From Lachnoclostridium sp. Marseille-P6806 (lineage in GTDB: Bacteria; Bacillota; Clostridia; Lachnospirales; Lachnospiraceae): a DNA stretch of 64,000 bases. Of this stretch, positions 27,113 through 35,783 are shown one piece after another. How positions within the stretch are numbered: the stretch's first letter is position 1; every line of letters starts with the position of its first letter. The DNA is taken from assembly GCF_900625025.1 (NCBI RefSeq), contig NZ_LR130581.1, positions 62,001 to 126,000 on the forward strand, written 5' to 3'. Position numbers and translations under genes: made by a program. Below the pieces are notes generated by a model. The model had not been told where the DNA came from, ran no database searches, and was given only the letters and a program-made list of their open reading frames with translations.

Positions 27113-27126
27113 GACGTCCCCTTATC

Positions 27127-27162
27127 TATACTCAGTATATACAGTATAAACAGATGATGCAA
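27127..27162 (-). promoter_or_regulatory. promoter and operator of the GntR gene
   Basis: On the minus strand TTGCAT and TATACT are spaced by 17 bases (27134-27162). The palindrome 27127-27148 has TATACT/AGTATA outer arms and a central GTATATAC, and it covers the -10. It is the probable site of the YtrA-type regulator. The rest of 27163-27412 holds no gene or clear signal. Confidence 0.65.
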
Positions 27163-27412
27163 TCCCTGATTTATAAATATGTTTGCCGCAGACGGTGAAT
27201 TGCCGGATGCACGCGATGCCCTTTGCTCGTGTCTGCAGGGATTTGGACGGAATCTATGCCCTCATCTATCACGCGCTGAAAGAAAAGAAAGAGGTGCATA
27301 TCATCACAGTGAGATATACACCAAACAATTTCTGACAACTGAATATCAAAGAAGACAACCTGAACAATTTGGGGAAAATGTATATTCCCTTACAATATGC
27401 CAATAGTGACTC

Positions 27413-28354
27413 TCATAACAGTCCGGCACCGCTTTTAAGCGACGAACGGATCTTCCGTACAAGATCCTCCATCTGCTCCACTTCAGAAATAATGGTATCA
27501 TTCATCTTCGCGCAGTCCTGCGTACGGCTGACAAGCTCGATCGGTACATTCCGAAGATGAGACAGATGCCATTTGGCATTGACCGGGTACAGCTGTCCCT
27601 CAATAAAGGAGCACATGGTCAGGATATCTGATACGGTGTCCGCGTTGGGATCATCAATATGGCTGCAAAGCCACTCATACAATTCCGGATGAAAATTTAC
27701 CATGACGCCACAGTATCCATCCGCACCGTCGCGAAGGGACTCCAGAAGCGTCGCCGTATTTGCATTGAAGAGCCTGATCATACTGCCTTTGATCTGTGAG
27801 AGCTTTCTGCGGATCGTTGCCGCGTCGCAGCAGGTGTCCTTGACAAAATAGAACCTTTCCGTATCCACCATTGCTTTCATTTCTTCCTCGCTAATGACTC
27901 TTTTATAGGGATAGGGACATTCGTAGATGCCCAGCTTCATATCAGGATCGAGCTTATCGAGGAGCTTATGAAGATTGGAGATCCACACTTCACTCCCCTC
28001 ACTCTGCTTTGCCAGACGATTGGAAAGGAGAATAACGGCATCTGCTCCGAGCCCCCATATTGCATTGAGCTCTTTGGCCTGATCCTCAATGCTGTCTGAT
28101 GTATTGCCGCTGGCAATGACAGGAACTCTCCCTGCTGTCGCCTTGATTGTAATCTCTGTAATCTTCAGTCTCTCGCGAAACGTCAGATAAAAGATCTCGC
28201 TGGACTGGCAAGCGGCAAAAAGCCCGTTCACCCCGTTATTGATATACCACTCAGTCAGCCGACATAGTCCATCCTCGTCGATGCTGTTCTCCTTTGTGAA
28301 AGGAGTCAGCATGACAGGCCACACCTCACCGGCAAAATTGCTTGTCCCGCTCAT
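27413..28354 (-). CDS. dihydrodipicolinate synthase/N-acetylneuraminate lyase family aldolase
   Basis: This 313-residue class I aldolase forms a Schiff base with a 2-oxo acid. The catalytic lysine is in FYFVKDTCCD, the tyrosine in GIYECPYPYKR, and the GNTSDS region lies at the pyruvate site. The placement beside a glycosidase, a carbohydrate importer and an IclR regulator argues for sugar-acid breakdown rather than lysine synthesis. The exact substrate (sialic acid, a 2-keto-3-deoxy acid or other) cannot be told. A GTG six bases upstream of the ATG at 28354 is an alternative start. Confidence 0.82.
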   Translation of the reverse strand: MSGTSNFAGEVWPVMLTPFTKENSIDEDGLCRLTEWYINNGVNGLFAACQSSEIFYLTFRERLKITEITIKATAGRVPVIASGNTSDSIEDQAKELNAIWGLGADAVILLSNRLAKQSEGSEVWISNLHKLLDKLDPDMKLGIYECPYPYKRVISEEEMKAMVDTERFYFVKDTCCDAATIRRKLSQIKGSMIRLFNANTATLLESLRDGADGYCGVMVNFHPELYEWLCSHIDDPNADTVSDILTMCSFIEGQLYPVNAKWHLSHLRNVPIELVSRTQDCAKMNDTIISEVEQMEDLVRKIRSSLKSGAGLL

Positions 28355-28431
28355 AATCACTTATTCTCCATTTTGTATTCCTGTTCCCCGGATCAGAAGC
28401 CTCTGATAGTATAAAATATTCGGCAAGTCCT

Positions 28432-30834
28432 CTATTTTCTGATGATCCGGATCTCACTGACGGCAAATGCTTTCCGTGTTCCATAAACCTGCCATTTCAG
28501 TCTCAAGGTACCGCTGCTGTATGATTCTTTCGGAAGATCATAGATCCAGCAGGCCGCTTCGGACAATCCCTGACCGGGAATGCTGTCCGCCAGCAGGCAG
28601 TTTCCGGCCCAGAAATGGACCTGCATCTCTTCCCGCGGCGCCTGCATGAGGGATACTGATTTCTGAAGAGAATGCGGGTAGAAAACCCGAAGCTCATACT
28701 CAGCGTCCGGATCAAGAGAATCAAAGGTCACTTCCAGCGGAGTCCCATACAGTACTGTCGCATTGGCCGCCCAGCTGAGAGGCATGGGGAACTCGTAATA
28801 CCAGCCATCCATCTCACGAAAAAGTGCAACGAGACCATAAATGCTGTGATCCATAAGAGGAGTCCTCAGATATCCGGGATCCTCTTTCCATGTCCTGTAA
28901 TGTGTCACATGAGAAAAGCCCTCATAGCTTCCAAGATTACAGTAGATATTACCATCTCCGACGTTCCGTCCTGCATTCAGATGCTGAAGCGCTTTCGCCC
29001 TCTCCTCTTCACTGTCAAGCCTCTCGATCCTCTTAAAGCTCTGCATCAGATACTGATATTCATTAAGTGGCATCCCCGCCGTCTCAAGATAGGCTCCGCG
29101 AATCCAGTTCTGTCCCATATGACGCTTTACGGTCAGCTGGATACGGCAGGTCTGGTACAGCAGGTCTGCCAGCTTTTCCATTTCAAAGAGCAGCTCTTCT
29201 GCTGCCGGATGGTCCCTGCACTCGTTGAGCAGACTTCTGGCCTCTTTGATGACACAGACAGAACCTTTTTCCGTCACTTCATCGATAACTGCTCTCGCTT
29301 CTTTTTCTTTCTTCTGATCGAACCCGTATTTTTTTCTGATCCAGTAATCACTGAGGACTCTTAAATGCAGCATCTGATAGCGGTAATTCTTTTTGACGCG
29401 ATTGCTGACCCTTTTGTCAATGATCTGTATCTTCCGATACATCTCATCGATATGTTCATTTTTAAGAACCGGTCCTTCCCAGTTCTTTTCCAGTCCCATC
29501 ATGATCTCTGAGAGAGGCCCCACCAGCTCCGAATCGATGAACATGCGAATATAGTCCTCGATGGTCTCTCTTGCGCAGACGAAACTGTCAAAATCCTGAT
29601 CTCCCCAGATCACCTTGTTGACATCATCATGAATCCCCTCTGAATAGGTAATTGCACCGCAGGTATAAGGCTCAATCTGATTGTGGATATATTTCATTCC
29701 CTCCGGGCGGGCATTATAGCTTTCTCTTCCCTCCGTCAGGGCAAATGCGTCATCCCATTCCGGGACAGGAAACTGACAATTCGTGTTATGGGAAATATCC
29801 GGATAGTTTCGGATATTATGCTGATATTTCGCAGGAAGCCTTGCGGCCATCTCCGCGATCTCATGTTGTTCCCACGGAGCAAAGCATACTCCCTCGACCC
29901 AGTCCGGTTCCTTGGCGATCTCCGCATAAAACTCATCATACCATCCGGGCTCCGGCTGGAAATGCTGGGGCGCAACCCAAACCTTTGCATCGGGATGGAA
30001 CTTATGAAGGATGCGCACAAATTCCTCGGTCACTCTAAAAGCTTTCGCCGGCCAAAGAGAACCCGGATCCCCCAGCGGAACCAAAATGGCATCCAAATAA
30101 GGAATAGAAGAAAAGATCCTCTCTCTTTCCCTCAGCTCCCTGTACATACACTCCGGATCGTCATAATCCTTTCCTGTATTCGGATACCAGAGCCATACAT
30201 CCATATGATAAGAACGGATCATCTTCGATGCCTCTATCATGAGCTCGAAAGGATCCTCCTTAAACTTCGCGGAATAGAGATTGTCATCCGTTTTCGGAGG
30301 AAGCAGCTCGATGGAATTGGCGCCGAACAGGGCCATATCGCGGATATAGCGCTCGTAGTCTGCAATGGTCCACGCAGAATACGTATTATTCTTATCACGA
30401 TATCCCAGCTGATGTCCTCTCAGCGGGTATTGCGGAGTGATGGAAATACCATCCAGACTTTCCGGAATCAGAAGTTTTCTTTCGTGGAAAGAGAGCTTTC
30501 GAAGAATCCTGGCCATGCCATAAAACTCTCCTCTTTCGTCCCTGCCAAGAACGATAACGCGGACCCTGCCGTTTTCAGCAGTGACAATGCGGATCCTGAA
30601 GCCTTCTTTCCGACTTTCCTGTATGTCTTTGAACAGCTCGGGAATTTCCGGATACTCCCGAAGATTTTCTTCATGGTAAAATTCAAGGCTGACCTTTCCC
30701 GCCTCAGCACTCTGAGGCAGTTCGATTCCGCTCTTTCGCTTTACTTCCTCACAGAATACTTTCCGGATTTTGAGTTCAAAGACTGACGCAGAGGCCGCTG
30801 TAAACACGATCGAGGCTGTAATATCAATCATCAT
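28432..30834 (-). CDS. large putative glycoside hydrolase with zincin-like N-domain
   Basis: This ~800-residue protein has no signal peptide. The first ~130 residues look like the zincin-like domain in front of GH20, GH67 and GH115 barrels (RGEFYGMARILRKL). A barrel-like part follows (LRGHQLGYRDKNNTYSAW, FGANSIELLPPKTDD, MDVWLWYPNTGKDYDDPE, VWVAPQHFQPEPGWYDEF, RNYPDISHNTNCQFP). A helical region and a beta-rich C-terminal domain complete it. It does not fit GH20 or GH67 closely. The operon context (carbohydrate importer, aldolase) supports a cytosolic glycosidase. GTG at 30840 and ATG at 30831 are other possible starts. Confidence 0.65.
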   Translation of the reverse strand: MMIDITASIVFTAASASVFELKIRKVFCEEVKRKSGIELPQSAEAGKVSLEFYHEENLREYPEIPELFKDIQESRKEGFRIRIVTAENGRVRVIVLGRDERGEFYGMARILRKLSFHERKLLIPESLDGISITPQYPLRGHQLGYRDKNNTYSAWTIADYERYIRDMALFGANSIELLPPKTDDNLYSAKFKEDPFELMIEASKMIRSYHMDVWLWYPNTGKDYDDPECMYRELRERERIFSSIPYLDAILVPLGDPGSLWPAKAFRVTEEFVRILHKFHPDAKVWVAPQHFQPEPGWYDEFYAEIAKEPDWVEGVCFAPWEQHEIAEMAARLPAKYQHNIRNYPDISHNTNCQFPVPEWDDAFALTEGRESYNARPEGMKYIHNQIEPYTCGAITYSEGIHDDVNKVIWGDQDFDSFVCARETIEDYIRMFIDSELVGPLSEIMMGLEKNWEGPVLKNEHIDEMYRKIQIIDKRVSNRVKKNYRYQMLHLRVLSDYWIRKKYGFDQKKEKEARAVIDEVTEKGSVCVIKEARSLLNECRDHPAAEELLFEMEKLADLLYQTCRIQLTVKRHMGQNWIRGAYLETAGMPLNEYQYLMQSFKRIERLDSEEERAKALQHLNAGRNVGDGNIYCNLGSYEGFSHVTHYRTWKEDPGYLRTPLMDHSIYGLVALFREMDGWYYEFPMPLSWAANATVLYGTPLEVTFDSLDPDAEYELRVFYPHSLQKSVSLMQAPREEMQVHFWAGNCLLADSIPGQGLSEAACWIYDLPKESYSSGTLRLKWQVYGTRKAFAVSEIRIIRK

Positions 30835-30860
30835 ATTCACCTGTTATGGATTGAACAAAG

Positions 30861-30890
30861 CCAGGCTGCCCAATCGGACAGCCCAGCCTC
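30861..30890 (-). promoter_or_regulatory. stem-loop between binding protein and glycosidase genes
   Basis: GGCTG pairs with CAGCC, flanked by further AGGCT/AGCCT complementarity, about 35 bp after the binding-protein stop. Without a T-run it is more likely an mRNA-stabilising or attenuating hairpin than a full terminator. Confidence 0.45.
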
Positions 30891-30923
30891 TTACTCAGTG
30901 CGCTGACGATTACATGACTCAGA

Positions 30924-32573
30924 TTACTGTAATGAACGCTGATAAGCGGTGTTATAGAGCTCTGCCAGTCTTTCTGTTCCTTGATCTTTCAGCGATTGAA
31001 CAAAATCCGTCCACTCATTCAGGGTCCTGTTGCCATTAATGAACGAATCAATTTCCTGAGAGAAGACATTATCAATCGCCTGCTCAAGCTCAGTGACCTC
31101 TTCCTGCTCTTCTGTTGTGAATGTAGGTGCCGGCGTGTTGTAGCAGACTTCTCCTGCCTCAGTCCATTCACGGATCAGCTTGCCCTCTTCAATCATGGAG
31201 GGATCAGAGACCTGTGCGTACAGAGACTCATCAATGTAGTGACCAATTCCGAGGAGTCCGGCACCGAGAGCGCCTTGAATACCGGAGAAAACATCGGCGT
31301 CATTCCTGTGCCTGTCAATCAGATCCTGGCTGGTAATGATGTTTCCATCAAAATCTACGGTATAATCGACACCCTCCTCGCCAAAGTTGGTGACCATTCT
31401 TCCCTCTTCCGTATACATCCAGTTAATTGCCTGAAGAACCCTTTCCGGATACTCGGTATTAACATTCACGCAGGTGAACTCAGTCCAGTCTCTCTCATAG
31501 CGAAGAGCTCTCCTCGTATTATTTTCGCTCTCCATGGGCTCAATAATATCAAAATATGTGTCCTTGTTAAGCTGTTTCAGAACAGGATTGTAGACACGTC
31601 CGACGAAAGAGTTATTATCATAGACGACAGAGAGTCCGCCATTTGAGAGCTTCTCCTGCTCTGTATCCTTATCCATGGAAGCATAGTCGGGATCGAGAAG
31701 TCCATCCTTATAAGCATTTGCCATGAACGTAATAACCGAGAAGAAAGAATCCTCCGTCGGTCCATACAGCCACTTGTCCTGATCCGGCTCATAATACATA
31801 CCGGACTTACTGAACGTCGGAAATCCACCGCTGCCCATGCTGAATGCGAACTGACCAAGCATGTATTTCGTCCCATTTCTGGTAGAAAAAACATAATTAT
31901 CAGGATAGAGCTCCTTGATCTTAAGCATTACCTGATAGAACTCACCCCATGTCCCGGGCGTTTCCATTTTGGTCTCTGCCAGACGATCCATCCGAATAGC
32001 AGGAAGAGACGCGATATCGACACGGTCATATTCCAATGTCTGGAATCCATACATGCCTCCCTCTACTTCATAATTGCGAGTGGCCTTTGCTCGATCATCC
32101 GCCTGAACGATATCAAGGTAATCCCTGACATCCTCCTGATAATCATACAGATTCACGAACATCCCTGTAGGCGCATACTGCCTGAGTTCATCAATCGTGA
32201 GTCCCTGAATGACATCGGGAAGGTCATCTGATGCAAGTGCAACGGACTTCTTGGTTGCAAAATCCGCATCAGGAATCAGCTGGAGCTTAATCTTGACATT
32301 CAGAGCTTTCTCGATCATGGAGACGATCTTGTTCTCCTCGGACATAGGCTGAACCGAAGACTGGGACCTCATCCAGGTAATGGTGATCAGCTCTTCCGAA
32401 GAGCTGCTCTCTGCCTGGGCTCCGGCTGCGGCAGTCGATGTTTCAGATTCCGTGCCGTCATCTGAAACATTGCTGCCTGATGCGGAAGATGCCCCGCAGC
32501 CTGCCATCAATCCGACTGTCATCATCGCTGAGACAGCACCGGCCATGATTCGCTGTAAATTATGCTTTTTCAT
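30924..32573 (-). CDS. extracellular carbohydrate-binding lipoprotein (LplA/YtcQ type)
   Basis: This 549-residue lipoprotein (lipobox LMAGC) with an Asp/Glu/Ser-rich linker is the receptor for the importer encoded upstream. Length and segments such as LPDVIQG-like (DDLPDVIQGL), GTKYMLGQFAF and YPERVLQAINWMYTEEGR fit the family-1 long oligosaccharide receptors of Firmicutes. The ATG at 32573 has an AGGAGGAGAG site. It is the third gene of the cluster. The ligand is unknown but should match the glycosidase encoded next. Confidence 0.9.
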   Translation of the reverse strand: MKKHNLQRIMAGAVSAMMTVGLMAGCGASSASGSNVSDDGTESETSTAAAGAQAESSSSEELITITWMRSQSSVQPMSEENKIVSMIEKALNVKIKLQLIPDADFATKKSVALASDDLPDVIQGLTIDELRQYAPTGMFVNLYDYQEDVRDYLDIVQADDRAKATRNYEVEGGMYGFQTLEYDRVDIASLPAIRMDRLAETKMETPGTWGEFYQVMLKIKELYPDNYVFSTRNGTKYMLGQFAFSMGSGGFPTFSKSGMYYEPDQDKWLYGPTEDSFFSVITFMANAYKDGLLDPDYASMDKDTEQEKLSNGGLSVVYDNNSFVGRVYNPVLKQLNKDTYFDIIEPMESENNTRRALRYERDWTEFTCVNVNTEYPERVLQAINWMYTEEGRMVTNFGEEGVDYTVDFDGNIITSQDLIDRHRNDADVFSGIQGALGAGLLGIGHYIDESLYAQVSDPSMIEEGKLIREWTEAGEVCYNTPAPTFTTEEQEEVTELEQAIDNVFSQEIDSFINGNRTLNEWTDFVQSLKDQGTERLAELYNTAYQRSLQ

Positions 32574-32621
32574 ACCTCTCCTCCTATACATCATGAATCT
32601 ATATTGTGCGGATTCCCGCAA

Positions 32622-33542
32622 TTAACCCTTAATAGATCCGACCATAACGCCCTTGACAAAATACTTCTGAACGAAAGGATATACGACCAGGATCGGAGCC
32701 GTCGTAATGAAGATGACCGCGTATTTGATGTTCTTGCCGAGAACAGCGGAATCTCCCGCAACGGTAGCGGTGCCGGTCGCCGCATTGTTGCTGCCCATAA
32801 CGATATTTCTGAGCAGCAGCTGCATCGGATATTTATTGGAATCATCCAGATAAAGAAGAGCCGGAATAAAAGCGTTCCATATCTGAACGGCATAAAACAG
32901 AACGATGGTCGCAATAACCGCTTTGGACAGAGGGAGAATAATCTTTATGAAGATCGTCCAGTCATTTCCACCATCAAGATAAGCTGACTCATACAGCTCT
33001 TCCGGTATTCCCTGAAAGAACGTCCTCATGATAATCATGTACCAGACACTGATGGCTCCCGGAACAACCATAGCCCAGATCGTGTTCTTGATGTGCAGTG
33101 ATGACACTATCATGTAATTGGCGACCAGCCCGGAATCAAAGAACATGGTAAATGTGACAATAAAAGTAATCATTCCTCTCCCGAACATTTTTTTCCTTGA
33201 TAAAGGATATGCGCACAGGGCCGTCATAACGACCGCGATCAGCGTTCCTACAACGGTATACAGGACAGAGTTCCAGAAAGACCGGACAACGGAAGAATAT
33301 CCGAGCGCAATTTTATATGCTTTGAAATTAACGCCGATCGGGTATAGGACGACCTCTCCTCTTGTGACGGCATAACCATCACTGATCGAGACGATGAACA
33401 TATAGTAGATCGGGTAAATGACCATCACACAGCAGAAGATCAGGATGATGGCAGTGATGATCCCAAACGCATGCTCACCGGGTGTTTTTCGCATCCTGTG
33501 AGGCTTCTTACTGTAATTCGATCGCATTAATATTTGTTCCAT
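32622..33542 (-). CDS. carbohydrate ABC transporter permease (LplC/YtcP type)
   Basis: This 306-residue protein has six membrane helices and the EAA loop ESAYLDGGNDWTIFIKIILPLSK, which docks the ATPase. It ends with QKYFVKGVMVGSIKG, a usual terminus for this permease type. The start has an AGAGGGAATT site. It pairs with the next upstream permease. No ATPase gene is present in the cluster, so a shared MsmK/UgpC-like ATPase from elsewhere must energise it. Confidence 0.93.
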   Translation of the reverse strand: MEQILMRSNYSKKPHRMRKTPGEHAFGIITAIILIFCCVMVIYPIYYMFIVSISDGYAVTRGEVVLYPIGVNFKAYKIALGYSSVVRSFWNSVLYTVVGTLIAVVMTALCAYPLSRKKMFGRGMITFIVTFTMFFDSGLVANYMIVSSLHIKNTIWAMVVPGAISVWYMIIMRTFFQGIPEELYESAYLDGGNDWTIFIKIILPLSKAVIATIVLFYAVQIWNAFIPALLYLDDSNKYPMQLLLRNIVMGSNNAATGTATVAGDSAVLGKNIKYAVIFITTAPILVVYPFVQKYFVKGVMVGSIKG

Positions 33543-33561
33543 AATTCCCTCTCATCCGGAT

Positions 33562-34518
33562 TTACCAAAGGCTCGCAGCGCCAATCTTATCTGCCGCTTT
33601 GTTCGCTGCAAAAATAAGGATCAGTGACAGCATTGCCTGAAATATACTGATTGCTGCTCCGTAGCTGTAATTCGCGTTGATCAGGCCTCTGCGATAAACA
33701 TATGTTGAAATGACATCTGCTGTGGAATAGGTGGATCCGGTGTAGAGCAGCAGTATCTTCTCATACCCTACGGTAAGCATTCTTCCGACCATCAGAAGAA
33801 ATTGAATGGAAATAATCGAGGCGATTCCCGGAAGACTGACGTGCAGAACCTGCTGCCATCTTGTCGCTCCGTCGATCGAAGCCGCTTCATAAAGCTGCTG
33901 GTCGACCCCGGACAGAGCTGCCAGATAGATAATGGATCCCCATCCCGCATGCTGCCAGATTTCGGTAATAACATAAATCGGACGAAACCATGAGGGATCG
34001 GACATATACGTTTTTGCCTCTCCCCCGAAAAAGACAACCGCCTCATTGATCAGTCCGTCCGTTGCAAAGATATTCACTACCAAGCTGCAGACAACGACCG
34101 TTGAAATGAAATAGGGAAGATAGGTAATCGTCTGGACCAGTTTTTTCGCCATATAATTCTTTACTTCGTTGATCAGAAGCGCCAGGATAATCGGCACCGG
34201 GAAGTAAAAAACCAGGCACCAGAGACTGATCAGGACAGTATTCTTCAGGATGCTGTAAAAATAAGGATCTTTGAGGAACATCTTAAAGTACTTGAGTCCT
34301 ACCCATTTGCTCTTCCAGAATCCGGCATGAGCATTGAAGTTCTTAAATGCAATACCCAGCCAGCCGATTGCTCCATACTTAAAAATGATAAAGTACAGGA
34401 TTGGAAATGCGATCATTGCATAAAGACAGCGGTTCTTATAAAGCTGTTTCTTTACATATTTCCATCCATGTGCCGAGCCGCCTCTTCCTGTATTTCCGGT
34501 CATTTCCCCTGCTTTCAT
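33562..34518 (-). CDS. carbohydrate ABC transporter permease (LplB/YteP type)
   Basis: This 318-residue protein has six membrane helices. The EAA loop is YEAASIDGATRWQQVLHVSLPG and the N-terminal block is KNRCLYAMIAFPILYFIIFKYG. It is the first gene of the carbohydrate operon. The ATG at 34518 follows a partial copy of the dispersed element with GGAGG six bases before it. The longer frame to 34623 reads through the intergenic region and is rejected. An IclR gene is divergent from it. Confidence 0.92.
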   Translation of the reverse strand: MKAGEMTGNTGRGGSAHGWKYVKKQLYKNRCLYAMIAFPILYFIIFKYGAIGWLGIAFKNFNAHAGFWKSKWVGLKYFKMFLKDPYFYSILKNTVLISLWCLVFYFPVPIILALLINEVKNYMAKKLVQTITYLPYFISTVVVCSLVVNIFATDGLINEAVVFFGGEAKTYMSDPSWFRPIYVITEIWQHAGWGSIIYLAALSGVDQQLYEAASIDGATRWQQVLHVSLPGIASIISIQFLLMVGRMLTVGYEKILLLYTGSTYSTADVISTYVYRRGLINANYSYGAAISIFQAMLSLILIFAANKAADKIGAASLW

Positions 34519-34536
34519 ATGAATCCTCCATGCCAG
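34519..34536 (-). repeat. partial copy of dispersed ribosome-binding element (before LplB-like permease)
   Basis: The minus strand reads CTGGCATGGAGGATTCAT directly before the ATG, matching the core but not the upstream hairpin. Confidence 0.5.
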
Positions 34537-34658
34537 TACCAGCATTTGTCTGCTTTTGCAATCGGGACACTCCTGATGCTGCCTGCGCAAAGCTTGTCCG
34601 CAATTCTCCCGGCGTTTTATCAATTGTTTTCATCTGTACAGATCGCCTCAAAATTTAT

Positions 34659-34677
34659 TGTTTATTATTAATAAACA
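34659..34677. promoter_or_regulatory. candidate IclR operator 1
   Basis: TGTTTATTATTAATAAACA is a perfect 9+1+9 palindrome in the divergent region. On the minus strand it lies just after a TATAAT box (34689-34694), that is near the start point of the carbohydrate operon. Confidence 0.6.
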
Positions 34678-34792
34678 TCGTTTTATTTATTATACAATTA
34701 CATTATATCTCTCTATTTTTCTGGTGTCATCGCGTGGGTATGCACATATTTATATTGATTTATTGTGCATGTTTACTACTTTTATGTACTTC

Positions 34793-34811
34793 TATTTATT
34801 ATTATTAAACA
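34793..34811. promoter_or_regulatory. candidate IclR operator 2
   Basis: TATTTATTATTATTAAACA is an imperfect match of operator 1. It overlaps the -35 region before a TATAAT box (34827-34832) of the IclR gene, consistent with autoregulation. The rest of the 350-bp divergent region is AT-rich without a gene. Confidence 0.5.
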
Positions 34812-34869
34812 TTTTTTATTTTATGTTATAATATCTATTAATAATTCATTTTCTTTTCTGGAGGAAAAT

Positions 34870-35619
34870 ATGAAAGAAGAAGCTAAGGTAAAGTCCCTGA
34901 TCAAGGCAATTCAGGTACTGGAATGCTTTACAACAAAAGATCCGGTTCTGGGCGTATCGGAAATTGCCCGAAAACTCGGATATAATAAAGCAACCGTCTA
35001 TAACATCATGGATACTTACGCATCCATGGGATATCTGGTACAGGATCCTGCGACATCCAAGTATCATCTTGGGCTGAAGCTGCTTCAATTCAGCTATGTG
35101 ATCAATCAGCAGATGGACCTGACCCGCCGTATGGAGCCTTATCTGCAGCAGATTGCCAACAAAACGTCGGAAACGGTATTTCTGGCAGTGCCTTATGAGG
35201 ATCAGGTTCTCTATCTTGCAACAAGAACGCCCCATACTACCGTTCCCCGCACCATTCTTGGAGAAAAAGCACCCATGTATTGTACCGGGCTCGGGAAATG
35301 CCTGCTGGCTTTCACCTCTGAGGATAAAAGACCTGCTCTTCCGGACACTTTTCCTGCTTTTACCAACAATACCATCACGACGGGAGCGCGCCTGAAAGAC
35401 GAGCTCAAACTGATCCGCGCCAGAGGCTATGCCATTGATAATATGGAGCATGAGTTCGGTGTATCCTGCGTTGCCGTACCTGTCTTTGACCACGACAAGG
35501 AGCCTGTCTGTGCCGTCAGCGTTTCCGGCCCCTCTCTGCGTTTTGACGTCAGTACCATTGAGAACATCTACAAAATCTGCAGCGAGGTTCTCCGAGAAGT
35601 TCAATATGCCATTTGGTAA
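34870..35619 (+). CDS. IclR family transcriptional regulator
   Basis: This 249-residue protein has an N-terminal winged helix (VLGVSEIARKLGYNKATVYNIMDTYASMGYL) and the IclR effector domain (GEKAPMYCTGLGKCLLA, GYAIDNMEHEFGVSCVAVPVF). The effector is probably a breakdown product of the imported sugar. The ATG at 34870 has a CTGGAGGAAAAT site. The frame upstream is AT-rich promoter DNA. It is divergent from the importer-glycosidase-aldolase operon, which it likely controls together with itself. Confidence 0.92.
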   Translation: MKEEAKVKSLIKAIQVLECFTTKDPVLGVSEIARKLGYNKATVYNIMDTYASMGYLVQDPATSKYHLGLKLLQFSYVINQQMDLTRRMEPYLQQIANKTSETVFLAVPYEDQVLYLATRTPHTTVPRTILGEKAPMYCTGLGKCLLAFTSEDKRPALPDTFPAFTNNTITTGARLKDELKLIRARGYAIDNMEHEFGVSCVAVPVFDHDKEPVCAVSVSGPSLRFDVSTIENIYKICSEVLREVQYAIW

Positions 35620-35681
35620 CTAAGTCAATGCTGTCGCGCATAAAGGTAAGTGTTTTTCGAGAACTTTTGTTATCGTAAAGG

Positions 35682-35711
35682 AAAAAGCCCCGGAGCAAAA
35701 CGCCCCGGGGC
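35682..35711 (-). terminator. Rho-independent terminator of the GH31 gene
   Basis: GCCCCGG/CCGGGGC stem with TTTTT following on the minus strand, 73 bp after the GH31 stop. It may also slow transcripts arriving from the convergent IclR gene. Confidence 0.8.
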
Positions 35712-35783
35712 AAAGCCGCCGATATGATCCGATATGCCTTTTCCGCGCCGGAATACGCGGCTTCCCCGCTCCCGGCTCAGGCT

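Noticed and set aside
27179-27406. 75-codon plus-strand frame between the GntR and aldolase genes
   Set aside because: It has no ribosome site and no recognisable features. It is probably chance in a promoter region.
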